Assembly (NCBI RefSeq): GCF_003604195.1
Contig: NZ_QXGR01000009.1
Coordinates: forward strand, 62,001 to 126,000
Source: Simplicispira lacusdiani
GTDB taxonomy: Bacteria; Pseudomonadota; Gammaproteobacteria; Burkholderiales; Burkholderiaceae_C
DNA: 64,000 nt
Reading direction: 5' to 3'
The position numbers and the translations under genes are program-made. The notes below the pieces were generated by a model. It was not told where the DNA came from. It ran no database searches and worked only from the letters and a program-made list of their open reading frames with translations. Shown in pieces: positions 7,697-16,923 of the stretch; positions within the stretch are counted from its first letter, which is position 1; each line of letters begins with the position of its first letter.

Positions 7697-9034
7697 ATGG
7701 ATGAAAACACCGACGTACTGATTGACATTGGCCAGTTGCGCATTGGCATGTACATCCAGCTCGATCTGAACTGGATGAGCCATCCTTTTCCGGTCAGCAG
7801 TTTTCGCATTGCCTCCGAATCCCAGATCGAGATCCTGCGCGGCCTGGGCCTGAGCCAGATCCGCTACAACCCTTCCAAGAGCGACCTTCCCCCGGTGGAC
7901 TCGCAGTATCCGGCGGGGCTGGAGCAGGAAGCCGCGGCCCAGGAGGCCCTTTCGGCCCTGGCGGATGCCGCGGAAGAGATGCCCCCCGATGCGACCGAGG
8001 CGCTGTCCGATCCCAAGCGCGCGGCCCTGCAGCTCAAGATGCAATTGCTGGAACAGCAGCGGCGCCTGGATGCATGCGATCAGCGTTTCCTGGCGGCCAC
8101 GCGGCAGTACCGCAAACTGGCCGACAGCGCGGAAGGCAGCCCGGCGATGGCAAGGGTCGAGAGCGAGGCGCTCGTCGCCGACTGCGTGCACGAGCTGCTG
8201 GGCAATACCGAGTCCGTGATCAGCCTGCTCTCCGAGGGGGTGGGCGAGCGAAACACGCTCCACCCCGTCAATGTCATGGTGCTGTGCCTGTTGATGGGCA
8301 AGTCGCAAGGGCTCTCGCCCGAGACCATGCAGGATCTGGGCATGGCGGCGCTGCTCCACGACATGGGCAAGTTGCGCCTGTCCCCGGCGATCAGCAATGG
8401 CCCCTTCCCGGGTATGACTCCTGCGGAAGAAGCGCGCTACCGCAGCCATGTGGGTGAATCGGTGCGCCTGGGGCAGAGCATGGGCTTGTCGAGCGGCGTG
8501 CTGCTGGCCATTGCACAGCACCACGAAATGGCCGATGGCAGCGGATTCCCGCTGAAGCTCAAGGGCGATGCCATCTGCCTGGCCGGCCGCATCCTGTCGC
8601 TGGTGAACCACTACGAGCGCCTGTGCAATCCGGGTCGCAGCGCCCAGGCCATGACGCCGCACGAGGCGCTTTCTGTCATGTTCGCGCAGCAGAAAAACCG
8701 CTTCGATCCGGTGGAGCTGGGTATCTTCATCCGCATGATGGGGGTCTATCCACCCGGCTCGGTGGTGCAGCTGGTCAATGACCGCTATGCCATGGTCGTG
8801 TCGGTCAATTCCTCGCGCCCTCTGCGCCCCCGGGTGATCGTGCATGACTCGCGCGTGCCCAAGGACGAGGCGCTGGTGCTCGATCTGGAGACAGTCCCCG
8901 AGCTGGGCATACGGCGCAGCCTGCGGCCTTCGCAACTGCCCCGCGACGCGCTGGAATACCTGTCGCCACGCAAGCGCATTTGCTACTTTTTCGAGAGAGC
9001 CGTGAATCCGGCAGCGGTCGAGGCGGGGTTGTGA
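7697..9034 (+). CDS. HD-GYP domain cyclic-di-GMP phosphodiesterase with DUF3391
   Basis: This is a 445-residue cytoplasmic protein. Residues about 5-65 match the DUF3391 module often placed before HD-GYP domains (IGQLRIGMYIQLDLNWMSHPF). A linker with a coiled, Gln/Ala-rich stretch follows, then the HD-GYP domain from about residue 190. The metal-binding HD appears in LLHDMGKLRLSP and the downstream signature reads HHEMADGSGFP, a variant in which GYP is GFP. The family hydrolyses cyclic-di-GMP to pGpG or GMP. It overlaps the next gene by four bases (GTGA) and so is translationally coupled to a GGDEF-EAL protein. Confidence 0.92.
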   Translation: MDENTDVLIDIGQLRIGMYIQLDLNWMSHPFPVSSFRIASESQIEILRGLGLSQIRYNPSKSDLPPVDSQYPAGLEQEAAAQEALSALADAAEEMPPDATEALSDPKRAALQLKMQLLEQQRRLDACDQRFLAATRQYRKLADSAEGSPAMARVESEALVADCVHELLGNTESVISLLSEGVGERNTLHPVNVMVLCLLMGKSQGLSPETMQDLGMAALLHDMGKLRLSPAISNGPFPGMTPAEEARYRSHVGESVRLGQSMGLSSGVLLAIAQHHEMADGSGFPLKLKGDAICLAGRILSLVNHYERLCNPGRSAQAMTPHEALSVMFAQQKNRFDPVELGIFIRMMGVYPPGSVVQLVNDRYAMVVSVNSSRPLRPRVIVHDSRVPKDEALVLDLETVPELGIRRSLRPSQLPRDALEYLSPRKRICYFFERAVNPAAVEAGL

Positions 9035-11493
9035 CCGGCCAGATGCAGGACACCCTCTGGCAGGCCATCTTCGACGGGCTGCAGGAGGCCATCTGGCTCG
9101 TGGATGCACGCACGCGCTGCATCCTGTTCGCCAACCGCAGCGCGGCCCGCCTCGTAGGGCTGCAGCGTGACGAGCTCGTCGGCATGCCCGTCTTGCGGCT
9201 GGCGGCCACGCCCGAGGACCAATGCTTCTGGGAAGACACCGAAGAAGTGCTGGCCCGGGGCATCGACTCCATGACCAGCCTGCTGCGGGCCGACGGGCAG
9301 CTGGTTCCCGTGGAGCGCCGGGTCGCGCCGTTCTCCCTGGGGGCGAGCGAATCGGCCTTGCTGGTCACCATGACCGATTGCACGGCGCGCCAGGCCGCCG
9401 AGCGCGAGCTGGAGACGCTGTTGGCGGAACTGCGCGCCACGCTCGACTCCGCGGCCGACGGCATGCTCGTGTGCGGGCTCGATGGCCAAGTGCGTGCTTT
9501 CAATCAGCGCCTGGTGCAGATCTGGGGCCTGCCGCAGGAGCTGCTGCTGCAACGCAACGATGCCTCTGTCCACGCATTCCTGGCATCGCGCGTGCGCGAC
9601 CCCCAGGCCTACCAGGAGCGCCTGAACGCGATCATGCAGGACCCCAAGGGGCAGAGCCAGGACGTGATCGAGCTACACGGGGGTCAGGTGGTGGAGCGCC
9701 GCAGCGTGCCCCAGTGGAGCCATGCCAACGTGACCGGGCGGGTGTATTCGTTCCGCGACATCACGCACGAGATGCAGGCACAAGCGGCACTGCGCCTGGC
9801 CGCCCGGGTGTTCGATTCCAGCCCCTACGCCATCTTCATCGCCGACGACCAGCACCGCATCGCGCGGCTCAATCCGTCCTGCGAGCAGCTGTCGGGGCGC
9901 ACTTCGCAGACGCTGTATGGCACCGAGGTCACCGCTTTTTTTGGCATGGGCGTGTCGCGGCATTTCATGGACTGCGTGCAGGCCGATTGGCAGAACAGCG
10001 GCATCTGGAACGGCGAGCTGTGGCTACCGCGCGAAGGCGAAAGCGGCTGCGCCGTGCACCTGTCCTGGGTGGCGTTGCGGGGCGAGGGTGGCAAGATCGA
10101 GCAAAGCATCGGTTTCGTGCGCGACCTCACGCAGCAGCACGCGGCGCAGAAGCGCATCGACGAACTGGCCTACAGTGACGTCCTCACCGGTCTGCCCAAC
10201 CGCCTGCTGCTGACGCAGCGCGTGGAAGCCGCCATCCGCTCGGCACGCCCGGGCGGAGCGGGCTTCGCCATCCTGTTCCTGGATCTGGACCGGTTCAAGG
10301 TCATCAACGACTCCTTGGGCCACCAGTTCGGTGATCGCGTGCTGCAGCTCGTGGCCTCGCGCCTGCAGACCTGCCTGCGCCAGAGCGACATGCTGTGCCG
10401 TATCGGTGGCGACGAGTTCGCCATGTACCTGCACGCGGGCGACGCCACGGGGGCCGAGCAGGTGGCGCGCCGCATGCTCGACGTGATGCGGCGCCCCTTC
10501 ATGCTCGACGACCTGGGCTTCTCGATCCAGTGCAGCATCGGCGTTGCGCTGTACCCGCAGGACGGACGCACGCTGGACGAGCTGATCAAGCAGGCCGACA
10601 CGGCCATGTACCGGGTCAAGGAGCGTGGCCGTGGCAATTTCGGTTTTTACCAGCCGCAGATGAACGCCAACCTCCTCGAACGCATGCAGATGGAGCACGC
10701 CATGCGGCAGGCCCTGGGCCACCAGCACATGAGCGTGCATTACCAGCCGCAGGTGGACATGGTGTCGGGTCGCATCATCGGCGCCGAGGCGCTCTTGCGC
10801 TGGACCGATCCCGAACTGGGCGTCATCACGCCCGGGGTCTTCATTCCGCTGGCCGAGGAAACCGGCTACATCGTCACCCTCGGCGCCTGGGTGCTGGAGC
10901 AGGCCGTGCAAGAGGCCGTGCGCTGGATGCAGGCGGGCACCCCCATCGTCGTGTCGGTGAACGTGTCGGCACTGGAAATGCGCCAGCCCGATTTCCTGGA
11001 GCGTCTGACCCATCTGCTGCGCGAGCACGGCTTGCCCGCCGGCCTGCTGGAGCTGGAATTGACCGAATCCATCCTGCTGCAGGACGCCCAGGAGGCCGCG
11101 CAGCGCCTGGGCATGGTGGCCGAGCTGGGCGTGGGCCTGGCCATCGACGACTTCGGCACCGGTTATTCCAGCCTGGCCTATCTGAAGAACCTGCCCATCC
11201 ACAAGCTCAAGATCGACCAGTCCTTCGTGCGCGGGCTGCCCGACCATGACGGCGACCGGGCCATCGTCAGCGCCATCGTGCACCTGGGCCGCGCGCTGCA
11301 ACTGCGCGTGGTGGCCGAAGGCGTGGAAACCGAAGCGCAGCATGGCGTGCTGCAGCAGATGCGCTGCGATGTCTACCAGGGCTACCTGTGCTCGCCGGCC
11401 TTGCCCGCCGAGGCATTCGGATGCTTGCTGTCGGAGGGCGCGCAGCCGCTGCGCAGCGATGCCGCCGGGGGCGAGGCCGTCAGCCCGTCGTGA
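9031..11493 (+). CDS. PAS-GGDEF-EAL cyclic-di-GMP turnover protein
   Basis: The protein has about 820 residues and no membrane segment. Its order is three PAS-like sensory modules (about residues 1-120, 130-250 and 255-370), a GGDEF domain with an intact GGDEF in CRIGGDEFAMYL, and an EAL domain with intact EALLRW and DDFGTGYSSL. Both the diguanylate cyclase and phosphodiesterase motifs look catalytically complete, so it may switch activities or use GGDEF as a GTP sensor. The start is GTG at 9031, overlapping the stop of the HD-GYP gene (GTGA); ATG at 9043 is the alternative. The frame is open further upstream to 8980 inside the HD-GYP gene, which is unlikely to be coding. Its 3' end overlaps the convergent TauE gene by 14 bases. 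Confidence 0.92.
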   Translation: MTGQMQDTLWQAIFDGLQEAIWLVDARTRCILFANRSAARLVGLQRDELVGMPVLRLAATPEDQCFWEDTEEVLARGIDSMTSLLRADGQLVPVERRVAPFSLGASESALLVTMTDCTARQAAERELETLLAELRATLDSAADGMLVCGLDGQVRAFNQRLVQIWGLPQELLLQRNDASVHAFLASRVRDPQAYQERLNAIMQDPKGQSQDVIELHGGQVVERRSVPQWSHANVTGRVYSFRDITHEMQAQAALRLAARVFDSSPYAIFIADDQHRIARLNPSCEQLSGRTSQTLYGTEVTAFFGMGVSRHFMDCVQADWQNSGIWNGELWLPREGESGCAVHLSWVALRGEGGKIEQSIGFVRDLTQQHAAQKRIDELAYSDVLTGLPNRLLLTQRVEAAIRSARPGGAGFAILFLDLDRFKVINDSLGHQFGDRVLQLVASRLQTCLRQSDMLCRIGGDEFAMYLHAGDATGAEQVARRMLDVMRRPFMLDDLGFSIQCSIGVALYPQDGRTLDELIKQADTAMYRVKERGRGNFGFYQPQMNANLLERMQMEHAMRQALGHQHMSVHYQPQVDMVSGRIIGAEALLRWTDPELGVITPGVFIPLAEETGYIVTLGAWVLEQAVQEAVRWMQAGTPIVVSVNVSALEMRQPDFLERLTHLLREHGLPAGLLELELTESILLQDAQEAAQRLGMVAELGVGLAIDDFGTGYSSLAYLKNLPIHKLKIDQSFVRGLPDHDGDRAIVSAIVHLGRALQLRVVAEGVETEAQHGVLQQMRCDVYQGYLCSPALPAEAFGCLLSEGAQPLRSDAAGGEAVSPS

Positions 11494-12298
11494 TGCCCTT
11501 CCAGAGCATGTAGGCCGCCAGGGCCATCAGCAGCATCGCAAACACCTGCTTGAGCCGCGCCACCGGAAGTTGGTGCGCCGCGCGCGCGCCCAGCGGCGCG
11601 GTGAGCACGCTGCACATGGCGATCACCGCGAGCGCGGGCAGCCATACATAGCCCAGCGACAGCGGCGGCAGCCCGGCGACCGACTGGCCGCTCACCATAT
11701 AGCCCGCCGCGTTGGCCAGCGCGATGGGAAAACCCAGAGCCGCGCTCGTGGCCACGGCATGGTGGATGGGGATGTTGCACCACACCATGAACGGCACGCT
11801 GATGAAGCCACCACCGGCTCCCACCAACCCCGAGAGAAAGCCGATGGTGCCGCCCGCCGCCAGCTGACCGGCCGTGCCCGGCATCTGGCGCGAGGGAGCG
11901 GGCCGCTTGTTGCGCAGCATCTGCCAAGCCGAGAAGCCGACGAACACCGCGAAGAAGAGGGCCAGGAACGACCCCTTGAGCAGGGCGAAAACCCCCAGGC
12001 TCGCCGCCATGCTGCCCAGCACGATGCCGGGCGCCAGCCGCCGCGCGATGTCCCAGCGCACCGCGCCGCGCTGGTGGTGCGCACGCACGCTGGAGATGGA
12101 GGTGAAGACGATGGTGGCCATCGAGGTGGCGATGGCCATCTTCACCGCCAGGCCGGGCGCCACCTGCTGCTGGCCGAGAAAATAGGTCAGGAAGGGCACC
12201 AGCACCATGCCTCCGCCGATGCCCAGCAGCCCGGCCAGGAAACCGGTGCACAGGCCCAGCAGGGCAAGTTCGGTGATCAGGATTGGATCGAATGGCAT
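11480..12298 (-). CDS. Sulfite exporter TauE/SafE family permease
   Basis: This 272-residue protein has about eight membrane helices in two halves. Each half carries a glycine-rich loop typical of TauE/SafE (PF01925): GFLAGLLGIGGGMVLVP near residue 19 and GFLSGLVGAGGGFISVP near residue 152. Members move sulfite, sulfoacetate or related small anions across the inner membrane; the substrate here cannot be told from sequence. It lies about 75 bases downstream of 6S RNA on the same strand and may receive read-through from it. Its stop lies inside the end of the convergent GGDEF-EAL gene. Confidence 0.88.
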   Translation of the reverse strand: MPFDPILITELALLGLCTGFLAGLLGIGGGMVLVPFLTYFLGQQQVAPGLAVKMAIATSMATIVFTSISSVRAHHQRGAVRWDIARRLAPGIVLGSMAASLGVFALLKGSFLALFFAVFVGFSAWQMLRNKRPAPSRQMPGTAGQLAAGGTIGFLSGLVGAGGGFISVPFMVWCNIPIHHAVATSAALGFPIALANAAGYMVSGQSVAGLPPLSLGYVWLPALAVIAMCSVLTAPLGARAAHQLPVARLKQVFAMLLMALAAYMLWKGITTG

Positions 12299-12372
12299 GC
12301 GGCGTCGCGCTGGGAGGCAGGGCGCGCGCCCTGCGGGAGGCTGCGCGGTGCCCGGGGCACCTGCGCGGAAAA

Positions 12373-12549
12373 GGTGTCTGCGAATGCCACCGGACCGTCA
12401 TCCTGAACCGGGGGTTCAGGTGGGCGAGGGCAGCCAGGCGTTGGGTTCATCTGACGCGAGATGATCACGCTCACCGGGCAATGTACCAAGCCCGGGCTCA
12501 TGGAGCATTGGTTCAAGGAAATATAAAGCCCGGCAGCACCGCAGACACC
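12373..12549 (-). ncRNA. ssrS: 6S RNA
   Basis: The element lies directly downstream of zapA, the conserved location of ssrS in proteobacteria. A perfect 10-bp closing stem pairs GGTGTCTGCG at its 5' end (12549-12540) with CGCAGACACC at its 3' end (12382-12373), giving a transcript of about 177 nt, normal for 6S RNA. The interior contains the expected long interrupted hairpin with a central bulge flanked by CCTTGAACC and GGTTCAGGATGACGG. A TACAAT -10 element (12558-12553) is correctly placed upstream. 6S RNA mimics an open promoter and sequesters sigma-70 RNA polymerase in stationary phase. The exact ends are estimates. Confidence 0.9.
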
Positions 12550-12585
12550 GCCATTGTAGGCCTTGCGCGGAACCCGGGCAGACGT

Positions 12586-12933
12586 TCAGATCAGCCGGCC
12601 GTCGTGGTCCAGGGCTTCGTCGAGACGGTGCACCAGGGCGAGCAGGCGTTCATCGTCGCTGGCCGGGGCGCTGCCGGGCTCGGCGGCTGGCCGCGGGGCA
12701 GGCGGCTGGGCCGCCGCTGCCAGATCGGCGACCTCGCGGTCGGCCAGCTCGAAAGCCAGATTCAGCGCCGCCAGCACGGCGATGCGCTCGCGGGCACGCA
12801 CCTTGCCGGCGTCGCGGATGCGCATCATGGCGGTGTCCACCCGCTCCACGGCTTCGAGCAGGCGCGCCTCGCGGCCTTCGGGGCAGCCCAGCAGATAGCT
12901 TTGCTGCATGATCTGCACCTCAAGCTGTTTCAT
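12586..12933 (-). CDS. zapA: Cell division protein ZapA
   Basis: This 115-residue protein bundles FtsZ filaments at the division ring. The N-terminal half has the ZapA fold pattern (MKQLEVQIMQQSYLLGCPEG followed by LLEAVERVDTAMMRIRDAGKV and RIAVLAALNLAFEL), after which comes an Ala/Pro-rich linker and a short coiled C-terminus. It overlaps zapB by four bases (ATGA) and is followed by 6S RNA, a very widely conserved order. Confidence 0.92.
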   Translation of the reverse strand: MKQLEVQIMQQSYLLGCPEGREARLLEAVERVDTAMMRIRDAGKVRARERIAVLAALNLAFELADREVADLAAAAQPPAPRPAAEPGSAPASDDERLLALVHRLDEALDHDGRLI

Positions 12934-13151
12934 GCGTCGTCCTTCGGTTCGGGCGTGGCGGGCAGGCGCTCTATCAGGGCATCGATCCGGTGGCGCGCCG
13001 CCTGCAGGCGCGAGCGCAGGGAATCGCGTTCCTGGGTGAGCGCCGCGACCTGTTCGGCCATGAGCTCATTGGTGCGCTGAAGCTGCTCGTGGCGAACCAG
13101 CAGGCGCTCCACGCGCTCGGCGATCTGGTCGAGGGGAGACAAAGAAGCCAT
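12930..13151 (-). CDS. zapB: ZapB-like cell division coiled coil (TIGR02449 type)
   Basis: The 73-residue protein is predicted to be almost wholly coiled coil, with heptad hydrophobics through LDQIAERVERLLVRHEQL and LMAEQVAALTQERDSLRSRL. It belongs to the small coiled-coil family encoded just before zapA in beta- and gammaproteobacteria. By analogy it links ZapA and FtsZ layers at midcell (inference). It is translationally coupled to zapA. The start region is divergent from the cobalamin riboswitch leader. Confidence 0.85.
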   Translation of the reverse strand: MASLSPLDQIAERVERLLVRHEQLQRTNELMAEQVAALTQERDSLRSRLQAARHRIDALIERLPATPEPKDDA

Positions 13152-13203
13152 AGAGCCCCAGATTGTAGGCAGTTGGCTTTCAAAGCGCCGTAAAATCTCG
13201 GGT

Positions 13204-13412
13204 GTTGGTGCTCGCGGTGTGGTTCACATGCCGCAGTTCAACGGGAAGCAGGGAGGTCGTCGCCAGCCATGGCGGCTCCGAGCCTGCGCTGCCCCCGCAA
13301 CGGTCAGCGGACGAATCTTCCGATTCTCTCTCCAGCACACAGCCACTGGGCGCCTTGAACAAGCGCCTGGGAAGGCGCTGGAGGGCGTTCCGTCAGCCCG
13401 GATACCGGCCAA
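13204..13412 (+). promoter_or_regulatory. Cobalamin riboswitch upstream of btuB
   Basis: Core motifs occur in the right order: GCTGCCCCCGCAACGGT (J3/4 region, near 13289), GCCACTGGGCG followed by CTGGGAAGGCG, and the B12 box GTCAGCCCGGATACCGGCC (13392-13410). The element begins just after a TAAAAT -10-like sequence (13191-13196) and ends about 100 bases before btuB. The remaining leader has G/C-rich palindromic sequence that could hide or expose the ribosome binding site. Adenosylcobalamin binding should lower expression of btuB and the genes behind it. Confidence 0.93.
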
Positions 13413-13508
13413 CACGGTGGCCGCGCGCGCCTACGGGCTTGCGTGCGGCCGTATCGCCTATTTGCCGGCGGGGAAGCCGGCGCGGGTTGTTTGCTGATCC
13501 TGATTTCC

Positions 13509-15422
13509 ATGAAAAACCGTCCCCTTCGTGCGCGCCGCGTCGCGCCGCTGCGTCCTGCCGCCCTGGCCGTGCTGACCTTCGCCGCTGTCTGCGCGGCCCA
13601 AGCCCAGGAGCCGATGCGGCCCCTGCTGCTGGCGCAGAACGCCCGCATGCCCTCGCTGCAGGACATGGTGGTGACCGCCACGCGCACCGAGCAGCCCCTG
13701 TCGGACCTGGTGGCCGATGTGTCCATCGTCGACCGCGAAACCATCGAATCGAGCGGCGCCACGGGCCTGGCCGATGTGCTGGCGCGCCTGCCCGGCATCG
13801 AGATCGCGCGCAATGGCGGCCTGGGCAATGCCACCAGCGTGTACCTGCGCGGCGCCGAGTCGCGCTTCACGGCGGTCTATATCGACGGCGTGCGCGTGGA
13901 TTCGCAATCCACGGGCGGTGCCCAGTGGGAGCAGATCCCGCTGTCGCAGATCGAGCGCATCGAGGTGCTGCGCGGCCCGGCCGCCGCCGTCTATGGATCG
14001 GACGCCATCGGTGGCGTGATCCAGCTCTTCACCCGCAAGGGGGAGGGCGCCGCCATGCCTTATGTCGGCGTGGGCCTGGGCAACCAGGGCACGCGCAAGC
14101 TGGAGGCCGGCATCAGCGGCGTTGCCGGTGCGGACAAGGCGCTGGACTATTCCCTGGGCCTGGCCCACGCGCGCAGCGACGGCTTTGATTCCAAGACCAG
14201 CGGAAGCCACAACCTCGACCGCGATGGTTACCGCAGCACCTCGGGCCATGCGCGCCTGGGCTACCAGATCAATGCCCGCCACAAGCTCGATGCCACGCTG
14301 CTGGCCAGCCGCATGGACTCGGGTTACGACGGTTTCACGCACAAGCCCGCCAGCCCGGTGGACGACCGCAACCTCAGCCGCCTGCACACGGCGGGGCTGA
14401 ACTGGGCCGCGCGGTGGACCGAGGCCTACAGCACCCGCGTGTCGGTCACGGATTCGTCCAGCCGCTATGAAACCACCCCCTCGCCCTACCGCACGGAGAC
14501 CAACCTGCGCGGCTACCTGTGGCAGAACGACTATCGCCTGGGCGCGCACCGTTTCAGCGCCGCGCTGGAGCGCCGCGAGGACCACCTGAACAACCCCGCG
14601 CTCGACGCCTGGAGCACCACGCTGGACCGCAGCCGCTCGCAGGACGCGCTGGCGCTGGGCTACGGCTACCAAAGGGGCGGCCACACGCTGCAGCTCAATG
14701 CGCGCCATGACGACGACAGCGAATTCGGCGGCAAGGGCACGGGCAGCGCGGCTTACGGCTACGCGATCACGCCGCAATGGCGCGCCACCGCCTCGGTGGG
14801 CACGGCCTTCCGCGCGCCCACGCTGTACCAACGCTTCAGCGAATACGGCGTGCCCACGCTGCGGCCCGAGACCAGCCACAACGCCGAACTGGGCCTGCGC
14901 TACGCCCAGGGCCGCAGCAGCTTCTCGGCCACCGTGTACCGCAACCGGCTCAGCAACCTGATCCTGTTCAGCGGCGCGGGCCCTTGCGCCTCCACCTTTG
15001 GCTGCTATGCCAACGTGGCGCGCGCGCAGTACCAGGGGCTCACGCTCGCGGCCTCGCACCACTGGGCGGGCGTGCAATGGCATGGTTCCATCGACCTGCA
15101 GAATCCGCGCGACCTGACCACCGGCAAACAGCTCGCGCGCCGCGCCAAGCGCCACGCCACCTTCGGGGCCGACACCCAGCTCGCGGGCTGGACGCTGGGC
15201 GCCGAGCTGCAGGCCTCGGGCCGCCGCTTCGACAGCGCGGCCAACACCCACGTGCTGGGCGGCTATGCGCTGGTCAACCTCCACGCCAGCACCCGCGTGG
15301 CGCGCGACTACACGCTGCTGGCGCGCATCGACAACCTGGGCGACAAGGCCTACGAACTGGCGCGCACCTATGCCACGCCGGGCCGCACGCTTTACATCGG
15401 CCTCAAGTGGGCACCGTTGTGA
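13509..15422 (+). CDS. btuB: Cobalamin outer-membrane receptor BtuB
   Basis: This 637-residue TonB-dependent receptor for cobalamin and other corrinoids starts at MKNRPLRARR with a basic, hydrophobic signal peptide ending near AAQAQ. A TonB-box-like DMVVTATR follows at about residue 54, then a plug with VSIVDRETIESSG, LPGIEIARNGG, VYLRGAESR and IERIEVLRGPAAAVYGSDAIGG, all characteristic of BtuB. The C-terminal barrel ends in YIGLKWAPL. Length is close to E. coli BtuB. The frame is open further upstream to 13443, but that part belongs to the riboswitch leader. It is the first gene of the large B12 operon. Confidence 0.95.
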   Translation: MKNRPLRARRVAPLRPAALAVLTFAAVCAAQAQEPMRPLLLAQNARMPSLQDMVVTATRTEQPLSDLVADVSIVDRETIESSGATGLADVLARLPGIEIARNGGLGNATSVYLRGAESRFTAVYIDGVRVDSQSTGGAQWEQIPLSQIERIEVLRGPAAAVYGSDAIGGVIQLFTRKGEGAAMPYVGVGLGNQGTRKLEAGISGVAGADKALDYSLGLAHARSDGFDSKTSGSHNLDRDGYRSTSGHARLGYQINARHKLDATLLASRMDSGYDGFTHKPASPVDDRNLSRLHTAGLNWAARWTEAYSTRVSVTDSSSRYETTPSPYRTETNLRGYLWQNDYRLGAHRFSAALERREDHLNNPALDAWSTTLDRSRSQDALALGYGYQRGGHTLQLNARHDDDSEFGGKGTGSAAYGYAITPQWRATASVGTAFRAPTLYQRFSEYGVPTLRPETSHNAELGLRYAQGRSSFSATVYRNRLSNLILFSGAGPCASTFGCYANVARAQYQGLTLAASHHWAGVQWHGSIDLQNPRDLTTGKQLARRAKRHATFGADTQLAGWTLGAELQASGRRFDSAANTHVLGGYALVNLHASTRVARDYTLLARIDNLGDKAYELARTYATPGRTLYIGLKWAPL

Positions 15423-15545
15423 GACCAACCCCCTGTGGCGCTTCGTGCCTTCCCCCTTCTCTCACGCTTCGCGTGGGAAGGGGGACGCCGCCAGTGCGGC
15501 GGGGCGGCCCTTGCACGGCGGCCCGCGCCTGGGGCGTGCCTGGTT
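15423..15545 (-). repeat. Family 2 repeat, copy A (after the btuB stop codon)
   Basis: Directly after the btuB stop comes CCCCCTGTGGCGCTTCGTGCC, a CCTTCTCTCACGCTTCGCGTG hairpin region, then GGGGGACGCCGCCAGTGCGG and GGGGCGGCCCTTGC. Nearly the same sequence occurs at 45890-46010 and a shortened one at 51010-51072. In each case the CCCCCTGTG end lies within about 13 bases of a gene's stop codon. It separates btuB from cobB, so transcription must pass through it if both belong to one operon. Confidence 0.85.
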
Positions 15546-15585
15546 CAAGTCTTGTCGGCGTTTTCCAGTGCCAGGGTGCGATGCG

Positions 15586-16923
15586 ATGACTTCCTGCACC
15601 GCATTGCTGATCGCCGCCCCGGCCTCGGGCCAGGGCAAGACCACGGTCACCGCCGCGCTGGCGCGCTTGCATGCGCGGCAGGGCCGGCGCGTGCGCGTGT
15701 TCAAGTGCGGGCCGGATTTTCTCGACCCGCATTGGCATGAACTCGCCAGCGGCGCGCCGGTGCACTCGCTGGACCTGTGGATCAACGGCGCGCAGGACTG
15801 CGCCCGGCGCCTGCACGACGCCGCGCGCGAGGCCGACCTGCTCCTCATCGAGGGCGTGATGGGCCTGTTCGACGGCGACCCGAGCGCGGCCGACCTGGCC
15901 CAGCGCTTCGGCGTGCCGGTGCTGGCCGTGGTCGATGCCTCGGCCATGGCGGGCACCTTCGGCGCGCTGGCCCACGGACTGCGCGACTACCGGCCCGGCC
16001 TGCCCTGGGCCGGCGTGCTGGCCAACCGCGTGGGCAGCGCGCGCCATGCCGACATGCTGCGCGCCGGCCTGCGCGACCCACGGGACTGGCTGGGCGCGCT
16101 GGCGCGCATCACGCTGGGCGAGGGGCCGGCCCTGCTGCCCGAGCGCCACCTGGGCCTGGTCGCGGCGCACGAGTTGCAGGATGCCCTGCAGCGGCTGGAC
16201 GCCGCCGCCGATGCGCTGGCCGCCACGCCGCTGGGCCAGATGAGCCCCGCCGACCTGCGGCGCTGGGCAGTGGACTTTCCCGCGCCCCAGGCCACCGAGG
16301 CCGTGCCCCCGCTGCTGGCAGGCCGCACCGTGGCCGTCGCGCGCGACGCGGCCTTCAGCTTCATCTATGCCGCCAACCTGCAGACGCTGGAACAGCTTGG
16401 CGCGCGGTTGAGCTTCTTCTCGCCCCTGGCGGGCGACCGCCTGCCGCCTTGCGACGCCGTGTGGCTGCCCGGCGGCTACCCCGAGCTGCACGCCGCGCGC
16501 ATCGCCGCCAACACCGGCCTGCGCGCCGATCTGCTGCGCCACCTGGACGCGGGCCTGCCGCTGTGGGCCGAGTGCGGCGGCATGGTGGCGCTGTGCGAAT
16601 CGGTGCAACTGCAGAACGGCACGGTGCAGCCGCTGTGGGGCCTGCTGCCGGGTCAGGCCACGCTGAACAAGCGTCTGGCGGGCCTGGGGCCGCAGCAGTT
16701 GCCCGTGGCGGGCGAAGTGCTGCGCGGCCATACCTTCCACTATTCCACGCTGGCGAGCAGCGCGCCCATCGTCGCGCGCAGCAGCCGGCCTGGCGAGCCC
16801 AGCGCGCCGGATGCCGGCGAGGCGCTGTACCGCGCAGGCAGCCTGCACGCCAGCTACTTCCATGCCTGGTTTGCCTCCAGCCCGCGCGCCGTGGCGCACC
16901 TGTTGGGCGGGGAGGGCGCATGA
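15586..16923 (+). CDS. cobB: Cobyrinate a,c-diamide synthase CobB (CbiA)
   Basis: This 445-residue ATP- and glutamine-dependent enzyme amidates the a and c carboxylates of cobyrinate (or hydrogenobyrinate). The N-terminal dethiobiotin-synthetase-like half carries the P-loop APASGQGKTT at residues 10-19 and KCGPDFLDPHWH. The C-terminal glutamine amidotransferase-like half contains LPGGYPELHA and the nucleophile region LWAECGGMVAL (Cys of ECGGM). The start MTSCTALL is the first ATG that gives the family N-terminus; the frame remains open upstream through the repeat. The stop overlaps the start of cobU (ATGA). Confidence 0.95.
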   Translation: MTSCTALLIAAPASGQGKTTVTAALARLHARQGRRVRVFKCGPDFLDPHWHELASGAPVHSLDLWINGAQDCARRLHDAAREADLLLIEGVMGLFDGDPSAADLAQRFGVPVLAVVDASAMAGTFGALAHGLRDYRPGLPWAGVLANRVGSARHADMLRAGLRDPRDWLGALARITLGEGPALLPERHLGLVAAHELQDALQRLDAAADALAATPLGQMSPADLRRWAVDFPAPQATEAVPPLLAGRTVAVARDAAFSFIYAANLQTLEQLGARLSFFSPLAGDRLPPCDAVWLPGGYPELHAARIAANTGLRADLLRHLDAGLPLWAECGGMVALCESVQLQNGTVQPLWGLLPGQATLNKRLAGLGPQQLPVAGEVLRGHTFHYSTLASSAPIVARSSRPGEPSAPDAGEALYRAGSLHASYFHAWFASSPRAVAHLLGGEGA

